Source of the DNA: Streptomyces mobaraensis
GTDB lineage: Bacteria > Actinomycetota > Actinomycetes > Streptomycetales > Streptomycetaceae
Assembly (NCBI RefSeq): GCF_020099395.1
Contig: NZ_CP083590.1
Location: forward strand, 4,216,001-4,280,000
DNA length: 64,000 nucleotides
Reading direction: 5' to 3'
Of this stretch, positions 1-8,221 are shown piece by piece (position 1 is the stretch's first letter; every line of letters starts with the position of its first letter). The translations under genes and the position numbers were made by a program. A model generated the notes under the pieces. That model was given only the letters and a program-made list of their open reading frames with translations. It was not told where the DNA came from and did no database searches.

Positions 1-185
1 GGCCACCGTCCACGTTCCAGCGCATCAAGCCGCGCCTCGTGATCGGCGAGCAGCCGATCCGTCTGGTCGTTCCGCTGGACGACGAGCGCGAGCGCCCCGT
101 CGAGCCGGGCGAAGCCGGCTTCCATCGTGCCGCGGAGGCGTTCGAGCTCCAGGGCGACGTCCGTGTGTGGAGTGGGTGGGTTCAC
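1..185 (-). CDS. Small coiled-coil phage-type protein (partial)
   Basis: Only the first 61 codons are in the window; the gene runs off the left edge. It starts at a GTG (185-183) that overlaps the holin stop by 4 bases, so it is translationally coupled to the lysis cassette. The visible part begins VNPPTPHTDVALELERLRG and is a charged alpha-helical stretch with heptad-like spacing (LELERLRGTM, QTDRLLADHEARLDALE). Small proteins of this kind, often with a C-terminal membrane segment, commonly lie next to holins in Streptomyces phages and prophages. The C-terminus is not visible, so a membrane segment is inference. No function is assigned. Confidence 0.6.
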   Translation of the reverse strand, partial: MNPPTPHTDVALELERLRGTMEAGFARLDGALALVVQRNDQTDRLLADHEARLDALERGRW

Positions 186-406
186 GAGCCGCCCCGGTCG
201 TCCGTGCGGAGCCAGCGGGGGAGGAGGCCCTGGACGGCGGGGAGGGCCATGACCCGGGCCAGGCCGCCGGCCACGGCGAGCGCGCCGGCGACCCAGGGGA
301 GGGTGGACGGGACCCCGGACGCGTCGACGATCGCGGGGAGGGCGACGGCGAAGGCCACGGTGGTCTGGAGGACGGTGCGCAGGGTGCGCTTCGTGGAGTC
401 GGTCAT
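182..406 (-). CDS. Putative holin
   Basis: This 74-residue protein starts MTDSTKRTLRTV and has two hydrophobic segments (about residues 10-32 and 38-58) separated by a short turn, with a charged tail ending TDDRGGS. That size and layout fit a class II phage holin, which would form the membrane lesion that lets the two upstream endolysins reach peptidoglycan. I chose ATG 406 over the longer in-frame start at 433 because it gives an ATGA overlap with the GH25 stop, matching the coupling style of the operon. Holin families are very diverse, so the call rests on length, topology and position beside two lysins. Confidence 0.7.
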   Translation of the reverse strand: MTDSTKRTLRTVLQTTVAFAVALPAIVDASGVPSTLPWVAGALAVAGGLARVMALPAVQGLLPRWLRTDDRGGS

Positions 407-1239
407 GCGCGCGGCACCTCCAGCGCGTCCCAACTCGCCTTCCCCGGCCAGCCATCGGCGTCCTCACCGGAGTACCCGAGCTTGCGCTGCCAGCGGGCGT
501 ACGAGCGGCGGTCGGCCTCCGTCCAGCGGGGGCCGGGGCCGTCCGCGTACGCCGAGCAGTCCTCGTCGACGAGGCGGCGGCCCATGGCGGTGATCAGGGG
601 TGAGTTCGGGCCGGCGCGGAAGAAGTCCGCGCCGGGGAACGGTGCGTAGGCCGGCTGCCGGGTGGGCGCCGGTGCGCTGCCGCCCCGCGCCCAGGCGCGC
701 ATCTCGTCCCGGGACGCGAAGCGCGCCACGTTCGTGTCCACCGGATCGTCGGTGAACTGGTGGATCAGCCAGTCCGCCCGTATCCCGGGCGTACCGGCCG
801 CCGTCCCATAGGCGGCGATCCACAGTCCGTCCGCGGCGTACCCGCTGGTATCGCGGTTGAGCCAGAAGTCGCGGTTGCAGTAGAGGATCACCCGGTGGCC
901 GGGGCGCAGTTCCTTCACCTTGCGGAGGAAGGCGTCCTTCTCGGCGCAGGTCGCGACGCCGCCGTCGGTCGTCTCCCAGTCGACGGCGAGGATGTCGCCC
1001 TCGACGGAGTCGCAGCGCTCGACGAAGTACGCGGCCTGCTCGTCCAGGTTCCCCGGGCGGAGGAAGTGGTAGAAGCCGACGACGAGCCCGGCCCGGCGGG
1101 CGCGGGCGGCCTGGTCGCGCATGCGCGGGTTGACGTAGGAGCGGCCCTCGGTGGCCTTGATCAGGACGAAGTCGAGGCCGGAGGTGGAGTAGGCGGAGGA
1201 CTGGTAGGACGAGATGTCGATGCCTTTGATGTTGCTCAT
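403..1239 (-). CDS. GH25 lysozyme endolysin with C-terminal wall-binding-like domain
   Basis: This 278-residue protein has an N-terminal glycosyl hydrolase 25 domain (about 1-190). The start GIDISSYQ supplies an early conserved Asp (D8), and AVDWE gives the catalytic DxE pair (D87, E89). GH25 enzymes cleave the MurNAc-GlcNAc bond of peptidoglycan. The last 75 residues (from about PFPGADFF to SWDAL) form a separate domain that is repeated in the amidase just upstream and presumably binds the cell wall. There is no signal peptide, which fits holin-dependent release. The gene lies 27 bp after the amidase gene and overlaps the holin start by 4 bases. An AAAGG ribosome site precedes the ATG. Confidence 0.9.
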   Translation of the reverse strand: MSNIKGIDISSYQSSAYSTSGLDFVLIKATEGRSYVNPRMRDQAARARRAGLVVGFYHFLRPGNLDEQAAYFVERCDSVEGDILAVDWETTDGGVATCAEKDAFLRKVKELRPGHRVILYCNRDFWLNRDTSGYAADGLWIAAYGTAAGTPGIRADWLIHQFTDDPVDTNVARFASRDEMRAWARGGSAPAPTRQPAYAPFPGADFFRAGPNSPLITAMGRRLVDEDCSAYADGPGPRWTEADRRSYARWQRKLGYSGEDADGWPGKASWDALEVPRA

Positions 1240-1266
1240 GAGGGTGCCTTTCGGTCTTTCGGCCTT

Positions 1267-2127
1267 TCAGGAGGTGCGCGGTACCTTGAGGGCGTCCCAA
1301 CTGGTCCGGCCTGGCCAGCCGTCGGCGTCGTCGCCGGTGTAGCCGAGCTTGCGCTGCCAGCGGGCGTACGACGCGCGGTCCGCGTCGGTCCAGCGCGGGC
1401 CGGGGCCCTCCGCGTACGCCGCGCAGCCCTCCTCGACGAGGCGGCGGCCCATGGCCGTGACCAGGGGCGAGTCGGGCGTGGCACGGAAGAAGTCCGCGCC
1501 GGGGAAGGGGGCGAACCGGCTCGTCGCGGTGGGCGCGCCGGCGAGCCGCCGCGCGATCCGGGCGCGCAGGTCGTCCATGGCGAAGCCGAGCGGGTCGATC
1601 TTCTGGTTCGTCCACTCCTTGTGGCCGATGACCGAGGCCGTGGTCCAGCCGTGCGCCCGGCAGATGGCGGCCGACACGCGCTCGATGGCGTCCAGTTGGG
1701 CGGCCGGCCAGGGGTCCTTGCCGTCGCCCTCGTTGACGCATTCGAAGCCGTAGAAGCGGGCGTTGCCGTCGGTGTCCATCGCCGTCGGGCGGGGGAGCGC
1801 GGACTCGCGGACGACGGCGTTCAGCACGTCCCCGTCGCCGAGGCCGGCGTGGTTGGTGCGGCCGTTGCCGACGAGGTGGACGGTGCCCTCCTTGTCGATC
1901 ACGCCGTGGCAGAGCGGGCCGGGCAGCTCGTCGTCGCCGTCGCGGCAGAGGTCGACGGAGTCGCGGGTGCCGGTCGTGGCGGTGTGGTGGATGACGATGC
2001 CGTTGACCGGGCCCCAGGCGCCTTTGTGATTGCGGTTGTGGGTGCGCCAGTCGCCTACCTCGACGGCGGTGACGCCCTCGGCGCGGAGGGCGGTGAGCAA
2101 CTCGTCCGCGGTAAGCGGGTATGCCAT
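1267..2127 (-). CDS. N-acetylmuramoyl-L-alanine amidase endolysin
   Basis: This 286-residue protein carries an Amidase_2 (PGRP-like) domain. VIHHTAT contains H47/H48, and VIGHKEW with the later D178 provides H169 and D178; together these fit the zinc ligands of the family. The enzyme would cut the bond between MurNAc and L-alanine of the stem peptide. Residues from about 207 onward repeat the C-terminal domain of the GH25 lysin (PFPGADFFRA, YARWQRKLGY, DADGWPG, SWDAL). No signal peptide is present. Two lysins with different catalytic heads and the same tail domain sit in tandem just before the holin. This is the lysis cassette of the tail operon. Confidence 0.9.
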   Translation of the reverse strand: MAYPLTADELLTALRAEGVTAVEVGDWRTHNRNHKGAWGPVNGIVIHHTATTGTRDSVDLCRDGDDELPGPLCHGVIDKEGTVHLVGNGRTNHAGLGDGDVLNAVVRESALPRPTAMDTDGNARFYGFECVNEGDGKDPWPAAQLDAIERVSAAICRAHGWTTASVIGHKEWTNQKIDPLGFAMDDLRARIARRLAGAPTATSRFAPFPGADFFRATPDSPLVTAMGRRLVEEGCAAYAEGPGPRWTDADRASYARWQRKLGYTGDDADGWPGRTSWDALKVPRTS

Positions 2128-2209
2128 GCGGTGCTCCAGGACGTACCGGCGAAGCCCCGCGCCGGGCGGCCGGTGCGGGGCGACGGGCGGGGAGGGAAGC
2201 GGGGAGTTG

Positions 2210-2716
2210 TCATGGGCCGGTGGTGCCGTAAAAGGCCCGCGGTACGCACAGCAGGCGGCCGGAGCCGCCGGTCAGGCGGCCCTGGAGGGCGAAGGCGGCC
2301 GGCGCGCCGGGCGGGACTCCCACGGGCGCGTCGAGGTCCACGGTGCCGGTGACGGCCGGGGCGGACACCGCGGGTACGCCGTCCACGAGGAGGCGGATCT
2401 CCGCCCGCGGCGGCGTGCCGTCCGCCTCCGCCTCGGTGATCACGTCCACCAGGCAGCGGACGCGCGGATGGTGCACCAGGGCCCGGCCGGTGAACAGGAC
2501 GGTCCATTCGGGGCCTTCGGCCGGTCGCCAGCCGTCGGCGGGTTGCGGCAGGGGCAGGGGCCAGGGGACGGACCCCGTGCCCGGGGCCGGCCGGAAGCCG
2601 GGGGCGGCCGTGGCCGGGGTGGCCGCCGGGCGGGTGTTGGCGCTGCCCATGACGGCCCGGACCTGCTTCTCCAGGGTGCGGATCCGGTCGAGGAGGTCGA
2701 GCGGGATGGCGGCCAT
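2210..2716 (-). CDS. Phage tail operon protein of unknown function
   Basis: This 168-residue protein starts MAAIPLDLLDRIRTLEKQV, a short N-terminal helix, followed by a Pro/Ala-rich linker (about 25-60) and a probable beta-rich domain (about 65-168). The start lies one base after the stop of the Gp37-like tail protein gene, so the two are coupled. Proteins with an N-terminal coiled helix and beta-rich C-terminal domain are frequent between the tail-tip and lysis genes of actinophages, where they may be accessory tail-tip or fibre proteins. I recognise no specific family. The role is inferred from position only. Confidence 0.6.
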   Translation of the reverse strand: MAAIPLDLLDRIRTLEKQVRAVMGSANTRPAATPATAAPGFRPAPGTGSVPWPLPLPQPADGWRPAEGPEWTVLFTGRALVHHPRVRCLVDVITEAEADGTPPRAEIRLLVDGVPAVSAPAVTGTVDLDAPVGVPPGAPAAFALQGRLTGGSGRLLCVPRAFYGTTGP

Positions 2717-2717
2717 G

Positions 2718-3839
2718 TCAGCGCACCTCTTCCAGGAACAGTTTGGCCGTCTCGCTCTTGCCCCGGTCCGGGGGTGTCACGGAGAGGCCGACGACGCGGT
2801 AGCGGCGGTCCGGCTCGCCGTTGTGCCAGCCGTCCCGGATGCGGACGCGGACGGTGGAGCCGATCAGCGCGGGCGTGACCGCGCCGGCCACCCGGACGGT
2901 CAGTTCGGGGATCACCTGGGGGCTGCGCGCCCGGGCGAGCTCCCCGGCCGCCGCGCTGTTCAGGATCCGCTTGTCGGTGACGCCGCTGTGGTCCGACGAT
3001 CCCTCCAGGCGCGGCCAGCCGTCGTCCAGGTCCGGCTGCGAGACGGCGACGTCGGACATCTGCGGCAGCGATCCGGCCGCCTGGTCGCCGCCCGTGGTGT
3101 CACCGCGGGCGACCCACACGTTCGCCTGCACCGCCGAGTCGGCCGGCAGGCTGTACGTGAGGATCTGCCCCGGGCGGTCCAGGACGATGTCGGCCGCGCC
3201 GCCGCGGATGACCGGGTGGCCGAGCTGGAGCCGCTTGGTGCGCCGCCCGGTCACCGGGTCGCGGTAGCACTGGATCCGCCACTCGAACCCGTTCTGGAGC
3301 CCCGCCAACTGGTCGATCAGCTCGCGGACGCGGGCCAGGTCGGTGTACGCGTACGTCCGGTCCCAGCGGACGGCGGACGACTCGGTGCCGTAGGTGATGC
3401 CGATGCCGCCGCCCGGCTGCGCCTGGACGTGCTGCACCAGCTTGCGGGCGATCTCCAGTTGGTCCTCGGCCTTGAACTGCTGGCTGGAGGAGAGGAACCG
3501 GTGGTCGAGGTACGAGTCGAAGGTGCCCGCCTGGAACTCGACCTGGAGCCGCCCGCGTTCGTCCCCGCTGGGCGTACAGGTCCACAGGATGCCGCCCCAC
3601 CAGATGTCGGGGCCGCGCTCCAGCCAGACGGCGGTGCGGCCGGGGCGCAGGGCCGCCCGGGCGCGCCGGGCGAGCTCCTCGTCGGGGAGCGGCACGGTGG
3701 CCCGGAGCTGGCCGGGTTTGCCGATGTAGTCGTCGAACTCGGTCCCCGTGAGGGGGAGGACGTCGACGACCTGGTCGGTGCGCAGTTCACAGAAGAGAGC
3801 GCGGTAGGTGGTGTCGCCGTCGGGCAGTGCGGGGGTCAT
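2718..3839 (-). CDS. Tail-tip protein, ReqiPepy6 Gp37-like
   Basis: This 373-residue protein begins MTPALPDGDTTYRALFCELR. The N-terminal segment with TGTEFDDYIGKPG and WGGILWTC, followed by a long beta-rich body, resembles the Gp37-like/Tal-type tail proteins of actinobacterial siphoviruses, which build the tail tip beneath the distal tail protein. Its ATG overlaps the stop of the receptor-binding gene by 4 bases (ATGA at 3839-3836). A longer reading frame continues upstream, but this start is set by the overlap and by the change of composition. It could contribute a hub or peptidase-like function, but no catalytic motif is clear. The family assignment is from recalled sequence style and needs a profile search. 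Confidence 0.65.
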   Translation of the reverse strand: MTPALPDGDTTYRALFCELRTDQVVDVLPLTGTEFDDYIGKPGQLRATVPLPDEELARRARAALRPGRTAVWLERGPDIWWGGILWTCTPSGDERGRLQVEFQAGTFDSYLDHRFLSSSQQFKAEDQLEIARKLVQHVQAQPGGGIGITYGTESSAVRWDRTYAYTDLARVRELIDQLAGLQNGFEWRIQCYRDPVTGRRTKRLQLGHPVIRGGAADIVLDRPGQILTYSLPADSAVQANVWVARGDTTGGDQAAGSLPQMSDVAVSQPDLDDGWPRLEGSSDHSGVTDKRILNSAAAGELARARSPQVIPELTVRVAGAVTPALIGSTVRVRIRDGWHNGEPDRRYRVVGLSVTPPDRGKSETAKLFLEEVR

Positions 3840-4951
3840 GCGGCGGCCTCGTAGGTGCCCCAGAAGACGTACCAGTTGCCGGCCACCGGGGCGACGGGGA
3901 AGCTCGCGTCGGCCCAGTCGCTGGCGGGGATGCCGTTGACGTCCGTGGTGGACCAGCCGTGGGCGGCGGGCACGGGCTGGTTGTCGCGTGCGATGGTCGA
4001 CACCTCGCACCCGCCGAAGAAGTGGACCGGCTTGGCGCCCAGGCGGGCCCAGAAGTGCGCGGGCGTGGGTTCGGCCGGGCGGACGGGCAGGGTCAGGTAC
4101 CAGTTGCCGTTGCCCGCGGCCCAGGTCGAGGTGGAGCCGACGGTGAGCTTCGCGCGGAAGTGCACGATGAGGCCGTCCTTGATGTAGCGACCCTGCGCCA
4201 CACCGTTGTTGAGCTTGGGCTGGTCGCCGTTCTCGGCCCCCCACAGCGGGGTGAACGACTGCCAGACGGGCGGCGCGGGCGGGTACGCCGTCCAGGCCGT
4301 GCCGTTCCAGCGCTCCAGGGACCCACCGTTGTCGCGGTACTGTCCGGGGTAGGCGCCGGCGGCGGGAGCGGTGACATCCGCTGGCAGGATGCCGCCGACC
4401 GCCACGGTGACGGGACGGCGGTCGGTCACGTCCGTCTTCCAGTCGATGCCGCCGTTGCCCGCCGAAGCACCGGCGCGGACGCGTATCTGGGCCAACGGGA
4501 CGGCAGCCGTCGGGACGGGCGGTGCCGCCGGGGCGGCCGCCGGGGTGCCCGGGACGACCTCCACCACGGCGTCGGTCCGGTTCGAGGTGTCCATCTCGGC
4601 GTCGTAGACGCGCAGTACGACGAGGTCGATGCGCGGATTGGCCGGGTCTCCGTCGCCGAGGGTGACGGTCGCGGGCTCGGAGAGGGCGACCGGATAGGTG
4701 CCCGCGTTGACGTTGCCCTGGACGACGGCCCGGCCGGGCGCCACCTTGGCGGTCATCCCGGCGGTGTCCCCGTAGACGGACAGGCCGGCGACGGTGGTCT
4801 TGCCGTCCGGGGACCCCGGTATGACGCCGCCTCGCGAGGTGAGGGGACCGGTGGGGTTCATGGTGCCGAGGGGGCTCAACCGGGTGTCCTGCCGACTCTG
4901 ACCGGTGCTGCTGTCGCTGCTGTTGAGCAGCCATGCGCTGCGGACGTTCAT
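3836..4951 (-). CDS. Receptor-binding-like tail protein
   Basis: This 371-residue protein starts MNVRSAWLLNSSDSSTGQ at an ATG preceded by a good GGAG site. The N-terminal half (about 1-200) resembles the adaptor part of actinophage minor tail proteins: a conserved entry region, an Ala/Pro-rich stretch, and LPLAQIRVRAG-like strands leading to the motif ERWNGTAWTAY. The C-terminal 140 residues are rich in aromatic and Gly residues (FTPLWG, IVHFRAKLTVG, WYLTLPV, WYVFWGTYE) like the beta-sandwich receptor-binding tips of Streptomyces phage fibres. It probably determines which host surface the particle binds. It lies between the distal tail protein and Gp37-like genes. Carbohydrate binding is inference. 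Confidence 0.65.
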   Translation of the reverse strand: MNVRSAWLLNSSDSSTGQSRQDTRLSPLGTMNPTGPLTSRGGVIPGSPDGKTTVAGLSVYGDTAGMTAKVAPGRAVVQGNVNAGTYPVALSEPATVTLGDGDPANPRIDLVVLRVYDAEMDTSNRTDAVVEVVPGTPAAAPAAPPVPTAAVPLAQIRVRAGASAGNGGIDWKTDVTDRRPVTVAVGGILPADVTAPAAGAYPGQYRDNGGSLERWNGTAWTAYPPAPPVWQSFTPLWGAENGDQPKLNNGVAQGRYIKDGLIVHFRAKLTVGSTSTWAAGNGNWYLTLPVRPAEPTPAHFWARLGAKPVHFFGGCEVSTIARDNQPVPAAHGWSTTDVNGIPASDWADASFPVAPVAGNWYVFWGTYEAAA

Positions 4952-4992
4952 GCTGTTCTCCAGGTGGTCTGATACGGGCGGGGGCGAGGGGC

Positions 4993-5931
4993 TTACCAGT
5001 GGGAGCTGCGCCAGGTGACAGTCACCGACGCGCCGGTGCCGCCCGTCTCGGGAGCGCAGCGGAAGGCGAACGCGGTGTCGCCCGGGGCGAGCAGGAAGGT
5101 CTGCTCCGGCGCGGAATAGGTGGTGGCCGTGTGGATACGGGACGCGCTGCCGTTGAGGAGGACCGTGCCCGCGCTGGTGTCCACGGTGAGCGTGTCGGAC
5201 GGGGCGAGGGCGATGTCGTACTCCAGGCGCGTGCCGTCGTCGATGCGGGTGAGCGAGGGCAGGCGCAGCGGCCCTCGGAAGGTGACGACCGGACTGGCGG
5301 GGGCGTCGCCCGTGTTCACCACCGTGATCAGCCCGGAGGAGCCGGCCTGGCCCCACTGCAGGGGCCAGCTCAGCCCCTTGCCCCAGGCCAGACCGCGTTC
5401 CGCGACCGGCAGGCCCGTGGTGGCGGCCCGCTCCTCGACCGTCAGCCGTCGGGGATCGGCGCACACCCACTGCACGGTCGCCTTGGCCGTACCCCGCGTC
5501 ACGAACATCCGGTCGTGCGGGATGACGCGCTGGTTGACCCTGGCCCGGCAGGCCAGCGTCTCACCGTGGAGGCGCACGGCGAGCCAGCGTTCGGTGCTGT
5601 CGACGGCGGTGGCCGCCCGGAAGCGCCGTACCACCTCCGCCGTCAGGTCGAGGGAGCCGGGCAGGAGCCAGACGGGCGCGGAGACGATACGGGACTGGGC
5701 CCACTGCGCGCCCGGCCATGCACCGTGCTGGTCGGGGCGGAGGACGTCGCCGCTGTCCAGCCCGGGGAGATCGGCCCAGCCGGTCAGACCGCTGTCGGCG
5801 ATCGGGTAGTCGGTGCCGGGGCCGAAGAGGATGCCGGCCCACTGCACCTGGCCGTCCTGGGTGATCAGCGATCCCGGGGACTGGTCGGTGCCGGCGTCCG
5901 GCAGGAGGGGGAGCGTCGGTGTCGGTGGCAT
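4993..5931 (-). CDS. Distal tail protein (Dit-like)
   Basis: This 312-residue protein lies immediately after the second tape-measure gene, which is the usual place of the distal tail protein. The N-terminal part contains GQVQWAGILFGPGTDY and the conserved-looking sequence VSAPVWLLPGSLDLTAEVVRRFRAA, followed by a beta-rich C-terminal domain (NTGDAPASPVVTFRGP, SDTLTVDTSAGTVLLNG), a pattern typical of siphovirus Dit/tail-family proteins. In such tails Dit forms the hexameric ring joining the tail tube to the tip. It is followed 41 bp later by the receptor-binding-like gene. Confidence 0.8.
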   Translation of the reverse strand: MPPTPTLPLLPDAGTDQSPGSLITQDGQVQWAGILFGPGTDYPIADSGLTGWADLPGLDSGDVLRPDQHGAWPGAQWAQSRIVSAPVWLLPGSLDLTAEVVRRFRAATAVDSTERWLAVRLHGETLACRARVNQRVIPHDRMFVTRGTAKATVQWVCADPRRLTVEERAATTGLPVAERGLAWGKGLSWPLQWGQAGSSGLITVVNTGDAPASPVVTFRGPLRLPSLTRIDDGTRLEYDIALAPSDTLTVDTSAGTVLLNGSASRIHTATTYSAPEQTFLLAPGDTAFAFRCAPETGGTGASVTVTWRSSHW

Positions 5932-5946
5932 GGAGCTGCCTCACCT

Positions 5947-7089
5947 TCAGGTGTACGCGAGGAACAGCAGGTCCTCGGCGATGCCGTGGGCGCCGCGGCC
6001 CTCGGGCTCGTGGTAGTCGGTCAGCCGGCGGGTCCGCCCGGGCCGGCGGGCGGCCACGGCGGCGGTGCGGGCGAGCAGGCGGCGGAGTGTCGGCAGCGGG
6101 ATCACGGCCTCGGCCTCCCCCGCCTCGGCCAGCAGAACGGGCACGCCGGAGCGGCGCGGGCCGACGATGCCGCCCGCCGCGAGCTGCGGGATGTTCGGCA
6201 GGTGCGGGAAGACGTGCTTGCCGAGGACCTTGATGCCGTTGATGCGGTCGATGATCCAGTTGGCGAGGGAGATCAGACCGTTGGCCGGGGCCTTGATGAC
6301 GGTGACGGCCGTGTGGAAGGCGCTGATGAGAAAGTCCCCGGCCCCCCGCAACGCGCCCTGGAGCGCCGAGCCCGCCGAGCGCAGCGTGCGCGGCAGTCCG
6401 CCCGTGATCCAGGAGAGGACCGTGCCGACGACGGCGCGGAGGATCTTCCACTCCGTCCTGACGATCGCGAGGTAGGCCAGGACCACCGGTCCGATCACGG
6501 TCAGGGCTGCCTTGAAGGCCTGCCCGGCCGCGCTGAAGACCTGCTCCAGGATGTGCTGTCCCGTCTGGGAGTTGAGCGCCAGGTCGATCAACTCGACGGC
6601 GAGGGGAAGCAGGAGTGAGAGGACCAGCCCCCATGGGCTCGCCTTCATCGCCAGGTTGACGGCCTGCATCACGCCGCTCCCGACCTTCAGGCCGATGCCG
6701 AGTGCTCCGCTGAGCTTCCCCGCGATCCCGGCGCCCTTCCCCACGAGGGCGACCGCGGAGGCCGTGCCCGTCAACTGCCGGTTCAGGTTCTTGAGCAGGG
6801 CACCGGACGCGCGGGTGGCGCCCAGGCCCTTGCCCAGTCCCGCCCGCGCGGCTCCGGCCTGCCGGTTGAGGTTCGCGGTGGCCCGGCCCGCGGCCTCGGC
6901 GCCCGTGCCCCAGCGCTTGACGTCACCGGCCGCCTGACCGGTGGTGCGCTGGACGCCGTCCAGCGCCCGGGCGGCCGTGACGACGGACCGCTGTTCGGCC
7001 CGGACGGCCTGGGTGAGACCGCGCAGTGCCGCGCCGAACCGGGAGAACGCGGGTGCGGTGCCGGCGAGCGGGTCGCCTCTCGTGGCCAT
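5947..7089 (-). CDS. Tape-measure-like protein, second copy
   Basis: This 380-residue protein has an Ala/Gly-rich helical N-terminal region, several hydrophobic stretches in the middle (GLVLSLLLPLAVELIDLAL, ALTVIGPVVLAYLAIV) and a C-terminal block GGIVGPRRSGVP followed by AEAGEAEAVIPL, a signature seen near the C-terminus of many actinophage tape-measure proteins. Tape-measure proteins fill the tail tube and set its length; 380 residues is short for the family. The C-terminal 80 residues clearly resemble those of the preceding gene (7133-8203), so the two look like a tandem duplication. It starts 43 bp after that gene ends and is followed 15 bp later by the Dit-like gene. Confidence 0.75.
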   Translation of the reverse strand: MATRGDPLAGTAPAFSRFGAALRGLTQAVRAEQRSVVTAARALDGVQRTTGQAAGDVKRWGTGAEAAGRATANLNRQAGAARAGLGKGLGATRASGALLKNLNRQLTGTASAVALVGKGAGIAGKLSGALGIGLKVGSGVMQAVNLAMKASPWGLVLSLLLPLAVELIDLALNSQTGQHILEQVFSAAGQAFKAALTVIGPVVLAYLAIVRTEWKILRAVVGTVLSWITGGLPRTLRSAGSALQGALRGAGDFLISAFHTAVTVIKAPANGLISLANWIIDRINGIKVLGKHVFPHLPNIPQLAAGGIVGPRRSGVPVLLAEAGEAEAVIPLPTLRRLLARTAAVAARRPGRTRRLTDYHEPEGRGAHGIAEDLLFLAYT

Positions 7090-7132
7090 GGGGCTCCTCC
7101 TCTCCGCCGTGGCGGTTCGCTGCCGCCGCGCG

Positions 7133-8203
7133 TCATCCCCGGGCCTTGGCCAGGAACATCAGCGCCATGGCCGTCTCCTTGGGGTCGCGGTCGGGCGCGG
7201 CGTAGTAGTTCTCGATGTGGAAGCCGGCGCGGTCGGGCGCACGGCGCCCGGCGGTGAGCGGGGCCGTCTCCAGGCGGGCCTGCACCGCCGTGCGGGTCAG
7301 CAGCCGGTCGAGCTTCGACAGCGGCATGACCGCTTCGGCCTCGCCCGCCTCCGCGAGGATCGCCGGCACGCCGCCGCTGCGCGGCATGACGATGCCGCCG
7401 GTGGCGAGCATGGGGATCGTGGGGAGGTTGATGCCGAACGACTTGCCGCCGAGGATGCTCGGCAGGGTGATGTGGATGCCGTTCAGGGCCCGGATCGCGG
7501 AGTTGATCAGGCCGATCACACCGTTGAGCGGGCCGCGGACGGCGCCCTTGATGCCGTTGAAGACCGAGCCGGCGAAGTGCGACAGGCCGCCCCAGGCGCT
7601 GGACAGGGCGTTCTTCACCGCCCGGAAGGCGGCGGGGAGCGCCGACCCGATCCAGCGCGCGACGGGCTGGATCGCCGACATGATCCCGTGCCACACACCG
7701 GCGATGATCCGGCCGGTGGTGCGCACCAGGGGGCCGACGGCGGTCATGACGGTCCGGATGACGCGGCCGATGACGTTGAACGCGGTGTTCATGATGCGCT
7801 GCATCGTCTTGGACTGCATCGCCATGTCGACGATCTTCGCGATGAGCGGGGCGAGCAGCGTCAGCAGGAGGCCGATGACGTTGCCCTTCATGGCCTTGTT
7901 CAGGCCCTTGAAGCCGCTGCCGGCCTTGTTCAGGCCGGTTTCGAACTTGCCCATGGAGGTGCCGGACTTCCCGGCTTCCTTGCCGGCCTTGCCAACCGAC
8001 TTCGCTGCTTTGTCGGCGCCGGTCTGGACGTTTTTGAGCTCGCGGGAGGTCTGGGTGAGCGAGCCTTTCATCTGGCTTACGCCGGATTTTACGGAGCCGG
8101 TTTGTTTGGCTAGGGTGCCGGTGGATTTGGCGGAGCTGTCGCTCGCGCTTTTAAAGGAGCGAGCGGCGTTGGTGGCGCTGCGGAGAGAGCTTACGAGAGA
8201 CAT
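7133..8203 (-). CDS. Tape-measure-like protein, first copy
   Basis: This 356-residue protein begins MSLVSSLRSATNAARSFKSA with a Ser/Lys/Gly-rich amphipathic helical region (1-110). Hydrophobic helices follow (NVIGLLLTLLAPLIAKIVDM, IGRVIRTVMTAVGPLV), then the C-terminal signature GGIVMPRSGGVP and AEAGEAEAVMPL. It sits after the tail chaperones, separated from them by one extra gene, as expected for a tape measure. A strong AGGGGAG site precedes the ATG. The 5' third is visibly lower in GC than its surroundings (34/60 G+C at 8101-8160), continuous with the low-GC gene upstream. Its length and the presence of a second copy are unusual. Confidence 0.75.
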   Translation of the reverse strand: MSLVSSLRSATNAARSFKSASDSSAKSTGTLAKQTGSVKSGVSQMKGSLTQTSRELKNVQTGADKAAKSVGKAGKEAGKSGTSMGKFETGLNKAGSGFKGLNKAMKGNVIGLLLTLLAPLIAKIVDMAMQSKTMQRIMNTAFNVIGRVIRTVMTAVGPLVRTTGRIIAGVWHGIMSAIQPVARWIGSALPAAFRAVKNALSSAWGGLSHFAGSVFNGIKGAVRGPLNGVIGLINSAIRALNGIHITLPSILGGKSFGINLPTIPMLATGGIVMPRSGGVPAILAEAGEAEAVMPLSKLDRLLTRTAVQARLETAPLTAGRRAPDRAGFHIENYYAAPDRDPKETAMALMFLAKARG

Positions 8204-8221
8204 GGTGCTCCCCTGCTTCGG

